Origin: Sanyastnella coralliicola
GTDB taxonomy: Bacteria; Bacteroidota; Bacteroidia; Flavobacteriales_D; Sanyastnellaceae
NCBI RefSeq assembly: GCF_030845195.1
Contig: NZ_CP132543.1
Span: forward strand, 2,125,501-2,189,500
DNA length: 64,000 nucleotides
Direction: 5' to 3'
Shown piece after piece: positions 6,826 to 14,994 of this stretch. The position numbers and the translations under genes are program-made. The notes below the pieces were generated by a model. It had not been told where the DNA came from. It searched no databases and saw only the letters and a program-made list of their open reading frames with translations. Numbering within the stretch: the first letter of the stretch is position 1; every line of letters starts with the position of its first letter.

Positions 6826-9233
6826 TTCTTTCTTCGCTTGAGTATTCCTTTCTTCTTCGGTTGTTTTTCGTCGTAATAGCCGTAGCCATATCCAGTTCCA
6901 TAGCCGTATCCATAGCCGTACCCATAGTTATATGCGTACTTGTTACGGTCGAAGTCTACACCATTCAAAATGACAGACAACTTCGAGATTTGATTCTCAT
7001 TGATCAGACGATCAACATTCTGGATAAACTTCTTCTTACTGTAGTCTGAACGGAAGATGTACAATGGGAAATCAGCCTTGTTGATAATGGCGATTCCATC
7101 GGTCACCAATCCAACCGGCGGTGTATCAATGATGACCATATCGTACTCTTTCATGAGCGACTCAATCACCTCATCCATCTTCTTGCTAATGATCAACTCA
7201 CTTGGGTTCGGTGGAATAGGCCCAGCCGTAATGAAATCAAGGTTGTCAAGCTGACTCTTGCGAATGCACTCTTCGATACTGGTTCGTCCGATAAGAATGG
7301 TACTCATCCCACGATCGTTGTCAACCTCGAATCCTTTGTGAATCTTCGGCTTACGCATGTCAAGATCAATCACAACCACACGCTTGCCACTAAAAGCAAT
7401 GATTCCAGCTAAGTTGAGCGCGATGAAGGTCTTCCCCTCTCCACTAATGGTAGAGGTTACTGCAGCGATCTTTGGTCCATCCTCATTATTGAGGAACTGC
7501 ATGTTTGTGCGAATCGTTCGGAACGATTCTGCAATGAGCGACTTCGGGTTTCTATCTACCAAAAGCATAGAAACGGGAACGTTCTCCTTGTACTTCGGGA
7601 TCACCCCAAGAGTGCTAATCGAAGCATTCGAAAGACGCACCACCTCATTCAATGAAGTGATTTCATTGTGCAATAGATAGCGCACTGAAATGAAGATAAA
7701 ACTCAACAGGAGCCCCGCCAAGAAGAACGAGATTAAGATCAAGTTTCGCTTCGGTGCAATTGGTGTCTGCGGCAGTCGAGCCTCTTCGAGGATTTGATTC
7801 TGAGTAACAAACCCCTCTTTGGAAATTCGGTATTCAATGCGCTTTTCCAGAAGCATCGTGTAATACTTCTCATTGATATTGAATAAACGCTCTAGACGTG
7901 CAAACTCAAGCTCTTTGGTTGGCAAATCGTAGTACACTTCTTCAATCTCTTTCAGCTGCGCGTAGAGCTCATCTTTGCGCGCGCCAATCTTTTCTCGCAT
8001 CGCATCAATCGTCTTCACGATGATCTCTTTCTGGATTCCAATCTGATACTCGAGTGATTGTACCTTATTGTTTTCTTCGGTAACCCGGAATAGGGCTTCT
8101 TCCTTTGCGAGAAGTAGTCGTTCGAGAGTTTCTAAAAGTCCACTCAATGCACTCTCATACTGGCTTCCGGCAACGAGAGGAACGAGGTTGTAGATCTCTA
8201 TTTCTGTTGAACTCTTTTCAGTAAGCGACTCCACTTCATTGAGGAGTTTCTCTTCCACCTCCAACTGAATCACACGCGTTTCAAGGTCCGTCAAGCGATT
8301 GAGGTATACCCCTGAAATACTTTGTAGATCTGTGATCTTGTTCGACTGCTTGTACTGGTTCAGAAGGATCTCAGAATTCTTCAAGCGCTCGAATACCGTA
8401 TCGATTTGCGCATCAATAAAGTTCAGGATATTCTCATCTGAGCGCTGGCGCTTCTCTAGATCGAAACGAATGAATTCAGAGGACAAGGCACTCACAAAGT
8501 CTTTCGCGAGGTAAGGGTTGTTGTCTTTGTACGAGATCTGAACCGTCTTCGCCGTGTTATTGAGGATGCGAATGTCTAGACCTCCGGCGAATCGATTCGC
8601 CAAGGTTTTCATGTTGTTTAGGCGGAAGTACAGCTCGTACTCCTCAATTGAAGCCCTCAGCGCCTTTTCATTGACGATGACAACGTTCAACACCATGCCA
8701 TCGAAAGTCACTGGGGTACCTGGACTACCAGAGTACTTTTCACCTCCTACCAGAAGATCAAAGTTCAGGTCTTGATCGAACTCCACAACCATAGTACGGT
8801 TGATGAAGCGGTCATTCCAGATGCTATCGATTTCAACACGATATGGCGAAAGTATATAGTGCTCATTGGTCAGGATCTCCCCTTTCGCGAAGTACGAGAT
8901 CTCTACCGGCATGTTTTCGAGGGTCTTCTGAATGAGAAGCTTCGAACGAATAAGCTCTACCCGGCCATCAATGCTGTTATCTTCAGTCAGTGTATTAACG
9001 TTTAACACACGGTTTGCGCTGTCGTCTTCACCTAATTGAAGAATGGCTTTTGCTTGATAAGTTTCAGGCGTATATCGCAGATAAAGGAAGCCCGTTACCA
9101 GGGCAACGACAATCATCGTTACCATCCATGGCAGCGATTTTTTGAGAATATGAATGAAGAGCCCGAGATCGAACTCATAGGAGAAGTTGGTTAACCTCTC
9201 TTTGTATTCATCAAAATTCTTGTCTTCCTGCAT
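6822..9233 (-). CDS. Wzc-type chain-length regulator and bacterial tyrosine kinase
   Basis: Polysaccharide co-polymerase fused to a BY-kinase, controlling chain length and export through the outer-membrane Wza channel. The protein has 803 residues. A cytoplasmic tail and first membrane helix lie near residues 30-55, a long periplasmic coiled-coil Wzz/GNVR region follows, and the second helix is near 500-520. The C-terminal kinase has Walker A SGEGKT (about 597-602), Walker A' VVVIDLDMRKP and Walker B MVIIDTPPVG (about 699-707). The tail (766-787) holds 11 tyrosines in a YG repeat, the autophosphorylation cluster, followed by a basic end. It is preceded 3 bp upstream by wza and overlaps rfbC by 4 bp. 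Confidence 0.93.
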   Translation of the reverse strand: MQEDKNFDEYKERLTNFSYEFDLGLFIHILKKSLPWMVTMIVVALVTGFLYLRYTPETYQAKAILQLGEDDSANRVLNVNTLTEDNSIDGRVELIRSKLLIQKTLENMPVEISYFAKGEILTNEHYILSPYRVEIDSIWNDRFINRTMVVEFDQDLNFDLLVGGEKYSGSPGTPVTFDGMVLNVVIVNEKALRASIEEYELYFRLNNMKTLANRFAGGLDIRILNNTAKTVQISYKDNNPYLAKDFVSALSSEFIRFDLEKRQRSDENILNFIDAQIDTVFERLKNSEILLNQYKQSNKITDLQSISGVYLNRLTDLETRVIQLEVEEKLLNEVESLTEKSSTEIEIYNLVPLVAGSQYESALSGLLETLERLLLAKEEALFRVTEENNKVQSLEYQIGIQKEIIVKTIDAMREKIGARKDELYAQLKEIEEVYYDLPTKELEFARLERLFNINEKYYTMLLEKRIEYRISKEGFVTQNQILEEARLPQTPIAPKRNLILISFFLAGLLLSFIFISVRYLLHNEITSLNEVVRLSNASISTLGVIPKYKENVPVSMLLVDRNPKSLIAESFRTIRTNMQFLNNEDGPKIAAVTSTISGEGKTFIALNLAGIIAFSGKRVVVIDLDMRKPKIHKGFEVDNDRGMSTILIGRTSIEECIRKSQLDNLDFITAGPIPPNPSELIISKKMDEVIESLMKEYDMVIIDTPPVGLVTDGIAIINKADFPLYIFRSDYSKKKFIQNVDRLINENQISKLSVILNGVDFDRNKYAYNYGYGYGYGYGTGYGYGYYDEKQPKKKGILKRRKK

Positions 9234-9236
9234 GGG

Positions 9237-9998
9237 TTAGAATGCCCCTTGTAGAATGGCATAAATCAGCGCAATCCCTGACACCAAGGTCACGTACGGC
9301 GCCAAATCAGACATGACCTCGCTGGCAATTTCAGGTACTGGCTCAACATAAATGACATCGTTGGCTTGCACCACCATGCTAGCGAATTCAACACCTTCGA
9401 TGGTAGAGAGATCCATCAGATAGATTTCACGTCGATCATCATAGTATCGAATAAGTTTCACCTTTCGAGCGTCTGCTCGTTGTGCAAGTCCACCAGCGAG
9501 AGCGATCGCTTCGATCACTGTGGTATTGGTGTTTTGAAGTGTAATCACAGCCGCCTGACTTCCCGTTCCAGGGAATACAATCACGCGGTTATTCAGTACC
9601 TGAACGAAGGCAAAAGGCTCTACATAGTAATCTGAGTAGAGCTGTTCCAACAACTCTTCACACTCATTCAAGGTCAGCCCTGCTACCTCTACTTCACCGA
9701 GTTCCGGTAGCTCAACCATCCCATCAACTTCAACCAAGAAGTTTGTTGTCAAGAAGTTAGCGTACTGCTGAGCATCTCCTGTACCCGCCGTAATGTCAAG
9801 TAGCTTCGCTCCGTCGTTCGCAAACAGTCGCACCAACAACATGTCGTTTGGAGAAATCTTGTACTCCGTAATCTCTGCAGAATCAGTTGGTGGGCTATCG
9901 TAAACGTAGTCATGATCAGTCTTGAACATGACATTTCTGTTGATGGTACAGCTGGCTAGCGCCGCAACTACTGCAATAAGAAGCAATCCGTATTTCAT
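9237..9998 (-). CDS. Wza-type polysaccharide export lipoprotein
   Basis: Outer-membrane polysaccharide exporter subunit. I place the start at 9998, where the product begins MKYGLLLIAVVAALASC with lipobox LASC and lipidated Cys17. The frame is open 33 codons further upstream, but that part lacks lipoprotein features and overlaps a promoter-like box at 10028-10035. The 253 residues hold a Poly_export domain (roughly 45-125, YKISPNDMLLVRLF) and an SLBB domain (roughly 130-210, NNRVIVFPG, EAIALAGGL). A hydrophobic helix at the extreme C-terminus (about 232-250) corresponds to the membrane-spanning end of Wza. It is the first gene of the five-gene operon running down to 4293. Confidence 0.9.
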   Translation of the reverse strand: MKYGLLLIAVVAALASCTINRNVMFKTDHDYVYDSPPTDSAEITEYKISPNDMLLVRLFANDGAKLLDITAGTGDAQQYANFLTTNFLVEVDGMVELPELGEVEVAGLTLNECEELLEQLYSDYYVEPFAFVQVLNNRVIVFPGTGSQAAVITLQNTNTTVIEAIALAGGLAQRADARKVKLIRYYDDRREIYLMDLSTIEGVEFASMVVQANDVIYVEPVPEIASEVMSDLAPYVTLVSGIALIYAILQGAF

Positions 9999-10027
9999 TC
10001 GGCCGGAATAAATGGTTCGTTCGAGAA

Positions 10028-10035
10028 CAAATGTA
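10028..10035 (-). promoter_or_regulatory. -7 box TACATTTG of the polysaccharide operon
   Basis: Exact TAnnTTTG match on the minus strand, 29 nt before the chosen wza start at 9998. A TTTG lies 15 nt further upstream, slightly closer than the usual -33 spacing. Its position supports the 9998 start over the 10097 one. Confidence 0.5.
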
Positions 10036-10105
10036 ACGAATGCAAGGTAGCAAAGCTGAGGAATGATCGTGACCGCTTTGTGACCAACTGTGAACAAGGC
10101 GTTCG

Positions 10106-10113
10106 TAATTTTG
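10106..10113 (+). promoter_or_regulatory. -7 box TAATTTTG, nearly leaderless
   Basis: Exact TAnnTTTG match ending 4 nt before the ATG at 10118. A TTTG lies at 10077-10080, 25 nt upstream, which is longer than the usual -33 spacing. Confidence 0.5.
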
Positions 10114-10117
10114 CATT

Positions 10118-10486
10118 ATGAATAGAACAGTAGTCATTGGAGCTAGTCCGAATCCAGGTAGATACAGCTACATCGCAACGGAGCGATTGAAAGAATATGG
10201 AGAAGAAGTATTCCCCATCGGTATTCGTGACGGACACATCGGCGGTGATAAGATTATCACTACTCGTCCTCTACTTGAGAATATCGATACGGTGACCTTA
10301 TATGTTGGACCAAGGAATCAATCTTCTTGGTTCGATTATATACTTCAGCTAGCGCCGAAACGGGTAATCTTTAATCCAGGCACAGAAAACGAAGAGCTGT
10401 ATCGAATTCTCGAAGAAAACGGCATTAAATATGAAATAGCTTGTACCTTGGTGCTCCTATCCACGGGTAGCTATTCAGCCGCATGA
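10118..10486 (+). CDS. CoA-binding (Rossmann-fold) domain protein
   Basis: Small stand-alone CoA-binding-domain protein of 122 residues, of the YccU-like type; the ligand and physiological role are not established for this group. The N-terminus TVVIGASPNPGRYSYIATERL is the nucleotide-binding start of the fold (pieces: TVVIGASPNPGRYS, ATERLKEYG). The middle has PIGIRDGHIGG and the end has RVIFNPGTENEE and YEIACTLVLL, both typical of the family. It overlaps the following acetyltransferase gene by 4 bp (ATGA type), so they are co-transcribed. The start is fixed by the TAATTTTG box just ahead of it. Confidence 0.85.
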   Translation: MNRTVVIGASPNPGRYSYIATERLKEYGEEVFPIGIRDGHIGGDKIITTRPLLENIDTVTLYVGPRNQSSWFDYILQLAPKRVIFNPGTENEELYRILEENGIKYEIACTLVLLSTGSYSAA

Positions 10487-10998
10487 AACTTCAAGGACAA
10501 CGCTCATTTTTACGCGCCGTAGAACCACATGATGTCAACCACTTTTTCAAGTGGGAAAATGACACTGATAACTGGTTGGTGAGCGGCACCACCTCCCCTT
10601 TCAGTCGCAACGATCTCGAAAAGTACATTCGAGGCATTCGCGATGTCTATGCAGATCGTCAGCTCAGATTAGTTATCTGCACAGAAGAACGTCCGGTAGG
10701 TGCGATTGACCTCTTTGATTTTGACCCTACACATTTAAGAGCAGGTGTTGGCATTCTGATTGGCGAGAAAGAAGAACGGGAACAAGGTGTGGCTTACGAT
10801 GCGCTCACCACACTAATTGAGTATGGTTTCGATGTACTCCATTTGCATCAGATTTATGCTAACATTCCTGCCAATAACCACGCCAGTGTTGCGTTGTTCG
10901 AGAAAGCTGGATTTGAATTGACGGCAACTCGAAAGCAGTGGCTCAAAGGCTCTGACGGATACATCGACGAACTGTTTTACCAGTTGATCAAGAAATAG
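10483..10998 (+). CDS. GNAT-family N-acetyltransferase (RimJ/SpeG-like)
   Basis: Acetyl-CoA-dependent N-acetyltransferase of 171 residues. The fold starts with RSFLRAVEPHDVNHFFKWEND, read here as FLRAVEPHDV and FFKWEND, which is the RimJ/RimL type of entry. The acetyl-CoA loop is degenerate (LIGEKEEREQGVAYDAL, about 92-108, in place of the R/Q-x-x-G-x-G/A motif). ANIPANNHASVALFEKAGFE (about 126-145) is the canonical GNAT motif B region. Closest in outline to spermidine/diamine N-acetyltransferases, but the substrate is unknown. It overlaps the CoA-binding gene by 4 bp and is followed 2 bp later by mltG. Confidence 0.82.
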   Translation: MKLQGQRSFLRAVEPHDVNHFFKWENDTDNWLVSGTTSPFSRNDLEKYIRGIRDVYADRQLRLVICTEERPVGAIDLFDFDPTHLRAGVGILIGEKEEREQGVAYDALTTLIEYGFDVLHLHQIYANIPANNHASVALFEKAGFELTATRKQWLKGSDGYIDELFYQLIKK

Positions 10999-11000
10999 GA

Positions 11001-12014
11001 ATGAAGAGATTATTGACGATTGGAGTAATTCTAGCGGCCATTGGAGGAATGGTCGCTTGGTACGCCTACGGAAAGGTCATGGATTCATGCACCGCATTCT
11101 CAAGTCCACAGAAAGAGGTGTTCATTCCAACGGGCACCTCGATGGAGGAGTTGATCACCATTGTAGTTGGAGATAGCATTGTCAATGACCAAGAACTTCT
11201 AGAACAAGTCATCGAGCTGAAAGAGTTCGCTCGCGTGAAGCCAGGTCGTTATGTCTTCAACCAAGGCATGAGCATGAACCAGGTAGTCAACAAACTACGC
11301 AGCGGAGATCAAGATGCGGTACGCGTGACGTTCACCAGTGCCCGTAAACCAGAAGATATTGCTGGCAAGCTCACAGCAACGCTCGAAGCGGATAGCGCTG
11401 AGTTCTTGCAGCTGGTCCTATCTGAAGAACAAGCCTCTCGTTTCGGTTTCAACAAAGAGAATTTCCGAACGATGTTCATTCCGAACACCTACGAAATGTG
11501 GTGGGACACTGACGCCGAAGAGCTGCTTGAACGAATGGCCGCTGAATACCGTGCCTTCTGGACGGATGGTCGCAAAGAAAGAGCCTTCAGCCTCGGACTC
11601 AGCCAAAGCGAAGTAGTTACCCTGGCGAGCATTGTCAAAGCAGAGACAGCAATGCGTGAAGAAGCTCCTATCGTTGCTGGACTCTATCTAAACAGACTGA
11701 AAAGAGGTATTCCGTTGCAGGCTGATCCCACGCTCATCTATGCCCTCGATGATTACACCATCCGACGTGTATTAAACGAGCACATGGAAGTGAACTCACC
11801 ATACAATACTTACCTCCATTCAGGGCTACCTCCAGGACCAATCAACTTCCCTGAAACCCATTACGTTGATGCAGTGCTCAATCCTGACAGGCATGATTAC
11901 ATTTATATGTGTGCAAAACCAGAGTTAGATGGTTACCACAACTTTGCGAAAACCCTAAGACAGCACAACATCAACGCAAATGCGTATCACCGTGCTATTT
12001 CCAGAAGAAGGTAA
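11001..12014 (+). CDS. mltG: Endolytic murein transglycosylase MltG (YceG-like)
   Basis: Inner-membrane enzyme that cuts nascent peptidoglycan glycan strands and so sets their length. The protein has 337 residues with a single N-terminal membrane helix (about 4-22) and the bulk in the periplasm. A LysM-like subdomain precedes the catalytic YceG domain. The catalytic Glu is E215 in LASIVKAETAM, followed by VAGLYLNRLKRGIPLQADPT and, near the end, YNTYLHSGLPPGPINFP, both hallmarks of the family. It follows the acetyltransferase gene with a 2-bp gap and converges directly on hutH: its stop codon ends at 12014 and the hutH stop begins at 12015. Confidence 0.95.
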   Translation: MKRLLTIGVILAAIGGMVAWYAYGKVMDSCTAFSSPQKEVFIPTGTSMEELITIVVGDSIVNDQELLEQVIELKEFARVKPGRYVFNQGMSMNQVVNKLRSGDQDAVRVTFTSARKPEDIAGKLTATLEADSAEFLQLVLSEEQASRFGFNKENFRTMFIPNTYEMWWDTDAEELLERMAAEYRAFWTDGRKERAFSLGLSQSEVVTLASIVKAETAMREEAPIVAGLYLNRLKRGIPLQADPTLIYALDDYTIRRVLNEHMEVNSPYNTYLHSGLPPGPINFPETHYVDAVLNPDRHDYIYMCAKPELDGYHNFAKTLRQHNINANAYHRAISRRR

Positions 12015-13490
12015 TTAACGAAGGAAACCGATACTCTTGATGATGTGCGGATGCATGTATTCATCGTTCTCGATGAATGGCACCACCTTGCGGTACTTCT
12101 TGTGGTACTCTTGAACCATTGGTGATGCTTCATCTACACCGCGAAGATCCAATGCTTGTGCCGCGTTGAAGAGCTCAATCGCTAGCACCTTGCGCACGTT
12201 GTCAATCACACGATAAGCTTTGGTTGCTGCGTTAGCTCCCATGCTCACGTGGTCTTCTTGACCATTGCTTGAATCCACTGTATCTGCCGAAGATGGCGTT
12301 ACCAACTGACGGTTCTGACTCACTACCGAAGCCGCAGCATACTGCGGAATCATGAATCCGGAATTCAAGCCTGGGTTCGCTACCAAGAATTCAGGCAAGC
12401 TTCGTTGACCACTGATCAGCTTGTAAACACGACGTTCTGAGATACTCGCTAGCTCGTGCATACCGAGTGCCAACTGATCCAGTGCCAAGGCTAAAGGCTG
12501 TCCGTGGAAATTACCTGCTGAAACGATCTCGTTCAGTTCAGGGAAAATCGTCGGGTTATCCGTTACCGCATTAATCTCTCTTTCCAAAATCGTTCGCACG
12601 TAGTTGATCACATCCATTGTCGCACCGTGCACTTGCGGGATACAGCGAAAAGAGTATGGATCTTGAACGTGCGCTTTGTGGCGTTTCATTCCTGCGCTAC
12701 CCTCAAGGAGTTTGCGCATATCAGCTGCCACCTTCATTTGACCTTGTTGATTGCGAACAGTATTCACCGCTTCGCCGAAAGGCTCAATACGACCATCGAA
12801 TGCTTCCAGGCTCATCGCAGCGATTCGGTTGGCTGCATCAATGAGTTGTATCGATTGCATGGTCAAGTAGCAACCGAAGGCACTCATGAATTGAGTTCCG
12901 TTCAAAAGAGCTAGTCCTTCTTTAGCTTGAAGCTCGATAGCTTCCCAATTTCGAGACCAGTATAACTCCTTTGTTGGTTTAGGTCTTCCTTCTTCCCAAA
13001 GCTGGCCTTCGCCGATCAACGGAAGAGCAAGGTGAGCAAGGGGTGCCAAATCACCACTAGCCCCTAGCGATCCTTGAGCATAGATTACTGGAAGCAATCC
13101 TTCGTTGTACAGGTCGATCAATCGTTTGATCGTCACCAACTGCACACCACTATGCCCATAGCTGAGACCTTTCACTTTAAGAAGCATCATCCACTTCACC
13201 ACTTCTGGATCGATGGTCTCTCCTAGCCCGCAGGCGTGACTGAGCACCAAATTCTTCTGAAGTGTGGCGAGATCCTCCTTTCCTACTTGCACATTACAAA
13301 GCGATCCAAAGCCGGTATTGATTCCGTAAATCGGATCGGATGACGAGGCTAGTCGTTGATCGAGAAAAGTTCGACAAGCGGTTACTTTCTCCGCAGCATC
13401 CGCTGCGATAGCCAGCTTCTGACCGGAAGAGATAACTCCGTTCAACTCTTCGATCGTTGCTTCATTCAGAGATATGTGGTATGCTTCCAT
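12015..13490 (-). CDS. hutH: Histidine ammonia-lyase
   Basis: Deaminates L-histidine to urocanate, first step of histidine degradation. The MIO cofactor forms from Ala-Ser-Gly 144-146 in GSLGASGDLAPLAHL. The catalytic tyrosine is in YGINTGFG (Y55). The chosen ATG at 13490 gives 491 residues beginning MEAYHISLNEATIEE; the frame is open 19 codons further but that extension is atypical. A TACCTTTC sequence (13504-13497), one base off the Bacteroidetes -7 box, lies 6 nt before this ATG. The other hut genes (hutU, hutI, hutG) are not nearby. Lack of aromatic-specific context leaves tyrosine ammonia-lyase as a less likely alternative. Confidence 0.9.
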   Translation of the reverse strand: MEAYHISLNEATIEELNGVISSGQKLAIAADAAEKVTACRTFLDQRLASSSDPIYGINTGFGSLCNVQVGKEDLATLQKNLVLSHACGLGETIDPEVVKWMMLLKVKGLSYGHSGVQLVTIKRLIDLYNEGLLPVIYAQGSLGASGDLAPLAHLALPLIGEGQLWEEGRPKPTKELYWSRNWEAIELQAKEGLALLNGTQFMSAFGCYLTMQSIQLIDAANRIAAMSLEAFDGRIEPFGEAVNTVRNQQGQMKVAADMRKLLEGSAGMKRHKAHVQDPYSFRCIPQVHGATMDVINYVRTILEREINAVTDNPTIFPELNEIVSAGNFHGQPLALALDQLALGMHELASISERRVYKLISGQRSLPEFLVANPGLNSGFMIPQYAAASVVSQNRQLVTPSSADTVDSSNGQEDHVSMGANAATKAYRVIDNVRKVLAIELFNAAQALDLRGVDEASPMVQEYHKKYRKVVPFIENDEYMHPHIIKSIGFLR

Positions 13491-13629
13491 GGGTGCGAAA
13501 GGTAAAAATTCAAAGTGAATGCTCCGACACCTGATTCCATTCTCCATAGACTACAACCGTTCGCCAAAATCATCTTGAACCGACGTCATTATCCAGTACT
13601 TTAGCGGTTCGAAAACCAATCGAGTTGAT

Positions 13630-14976
13630 ATGAGACGAATCCTAAGCCTTGCCTTTGCAGGAATTTTCGGAATTCTCGCAACAACATCTCAAGCGCAAAT
13701 GCGTGAGATCGAGTTCGAAGAGTACGACCTGAAGAACGGCCTTCACGTGATCCTTCATGAAGATCACAGCACCCCAATCGTGGCGGTGACAGTTATGTAC
13801 CACGTTGGATCAAAGAATGAAGATCCATCACGCACCGGAATGGCGCACTTCTTTGAGCACCTTCTTTTCGAAGGATCGGAGAACATGGGCCGCGGTGAGT
13901 TCTCGCGTTATGTTGAGAACGCCGGTGGTGTATTGAACGCAAACACTTCGAATGACCGTACATTCTACTACGAAGTACTACCAAGTAACCAACTTGAACT
14001 AGGGCTTTGGCTCGAGTCTGAGCGTATGCTCCACGCCAAAGTAGAAAACGAAGGAATCGAAACACAGCGCGAAGTAGTAAAAGAAGAAAAGCGTCAGCGT
14101 GTTGATAACCAGCCTTACGGAAGACTGCTGGAAGAAACCATGAAGCGTGCGTACGTGGAACACCCATACAAATGGACAACCATTGGTTCAATGGACCACT
14201 TGAACGCAGCGAAAGAAGAAGAGTTTGTTGATTTCTACAAGACCTTCTACGTTCCAAACAACGCTGTACTATCTATCGCTGGTGACATCAACATCGATGA
14301 AGCGAAGGATTTGATTAAAAAGTACTTCTCAGCAATCCCAAAAGGAACAACTGAAATCCCTCGTCCAACAATGGATGAGCCAATGAAGACTGCTGAAGTA
14401 CGTGATACCATTTTAGGTAAAGACCAACTTCCATTGGTTCTTCAAGCTTACCACATTCCTGCACAAGGAGAGCCTGATTTCTACAGCGTAGATATGTTGA
14501 ACACATTGCTCAGCCAAGGTGGTTCTAGCCGTCTAAACCGTGCAGTGGTAGAAGAAAAGCAGCTTGCTCTTTTCTGTGGTGCATTCTCATTCCCGCTAGA
14601 AGATCCAGGGTTGACCTTGGCTTTCTCTATGGCGAACATGGGGGTTGATCCTGCAGAAGTGGAAGCGGCAATGAACGAAGAAATCGAGCGTGTGAAGAAC
14701 GAATTGATTTCGGAAGAAGAATTACAAAAGCTAAAAAATCAGGTAGAGAACGGTTTTGTTTCTTCCAATTCATCTGTTGCAGGTATCGCAGAGTCATTGG
14801 CTAACTACCATATGTACTACGGTGATGCGAACCTAATCAACAATGAAATCGAACGTTACCAAGCGGTAACTCGCGAAGACATTCAGAAAGCAGCACAGAA
14901 GTACTACTCTGAAAACAACCGTGTGGTGCTATATTTCCTATTCGATGAGGAAGCTGCAAATGCCACTGAAAATTAA
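13630..14976 (+). CDS. M16 family zinc metallopeptidase, catalytically competent partner
   Basis: Periplasmic or surface zinc peptidase of the insulinase/processing-peptidase family. The 448 residues start with a Sec signal peptide (about 1-23, cleaved after SQAQ). The inverted zinc motif HxxEH is intact as H73-F-F-E76-H77 in GMAHFFEHLLFEGSENM. The downstream acidic ligand region REVVKEEKRQRVDNQPYG is present as well. The second, non-catalytic M16 half follows near residue 190 onward. The next gene, 18 bp downstream, encodes an M16 homologue without the motif, so the two probably form a heterodimer of the alpha/beta mitochondrial-processing-peptidase type. Substrate unknown. Confidence 0.92.
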   Translation: MRRILSLAFAGIFGILATTSQAQMREIEFEEYDLKNGLHVILHEDHSTPIVAVTVMYHVGSKNEDPSRTGMAHFFEHLLFEGSENMGRGEFSRYVENAGGVLNANTSNDRTFYYEVLPSNQLELGLWLESERMLHAKVENEGIETQREVVKEEKRQRVDNQPYGRLLEETMKRAYVEHPYKWTTIGSMDHLNAAKEEEFVDFYKTFYVPNNAVLSIAGDINIDEAKDLIKKYFSAIPKGTTEIPRPTMDEPMKTAEVRDTILGKDQLPLVLQAYHIPAQGEPDFYSVDMLNTLLSQGGSSRLNRAVVEEKQLALFCGAFSFPLEDPGLTLAFSMANMGVDPAEVEAAMNEEIERVKNELISEEELQKLKNQVENGFVSSNSSVAGIAESLANYHMYYGDANLINNEIERYQAVTREDIQKAAQKYYSENNRVVLYFLFDEEAANATEN

Positions 14977-14994
14977 TCCTCAGAACACGACAAA

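Noticed and set aside
9999-10097. Upstream extension of the Wza-type protein
   Set aside because: The extension lacks lipoprotein features and covers the TACATTTG box; the ATG at 9998 gives a proper lipobox.
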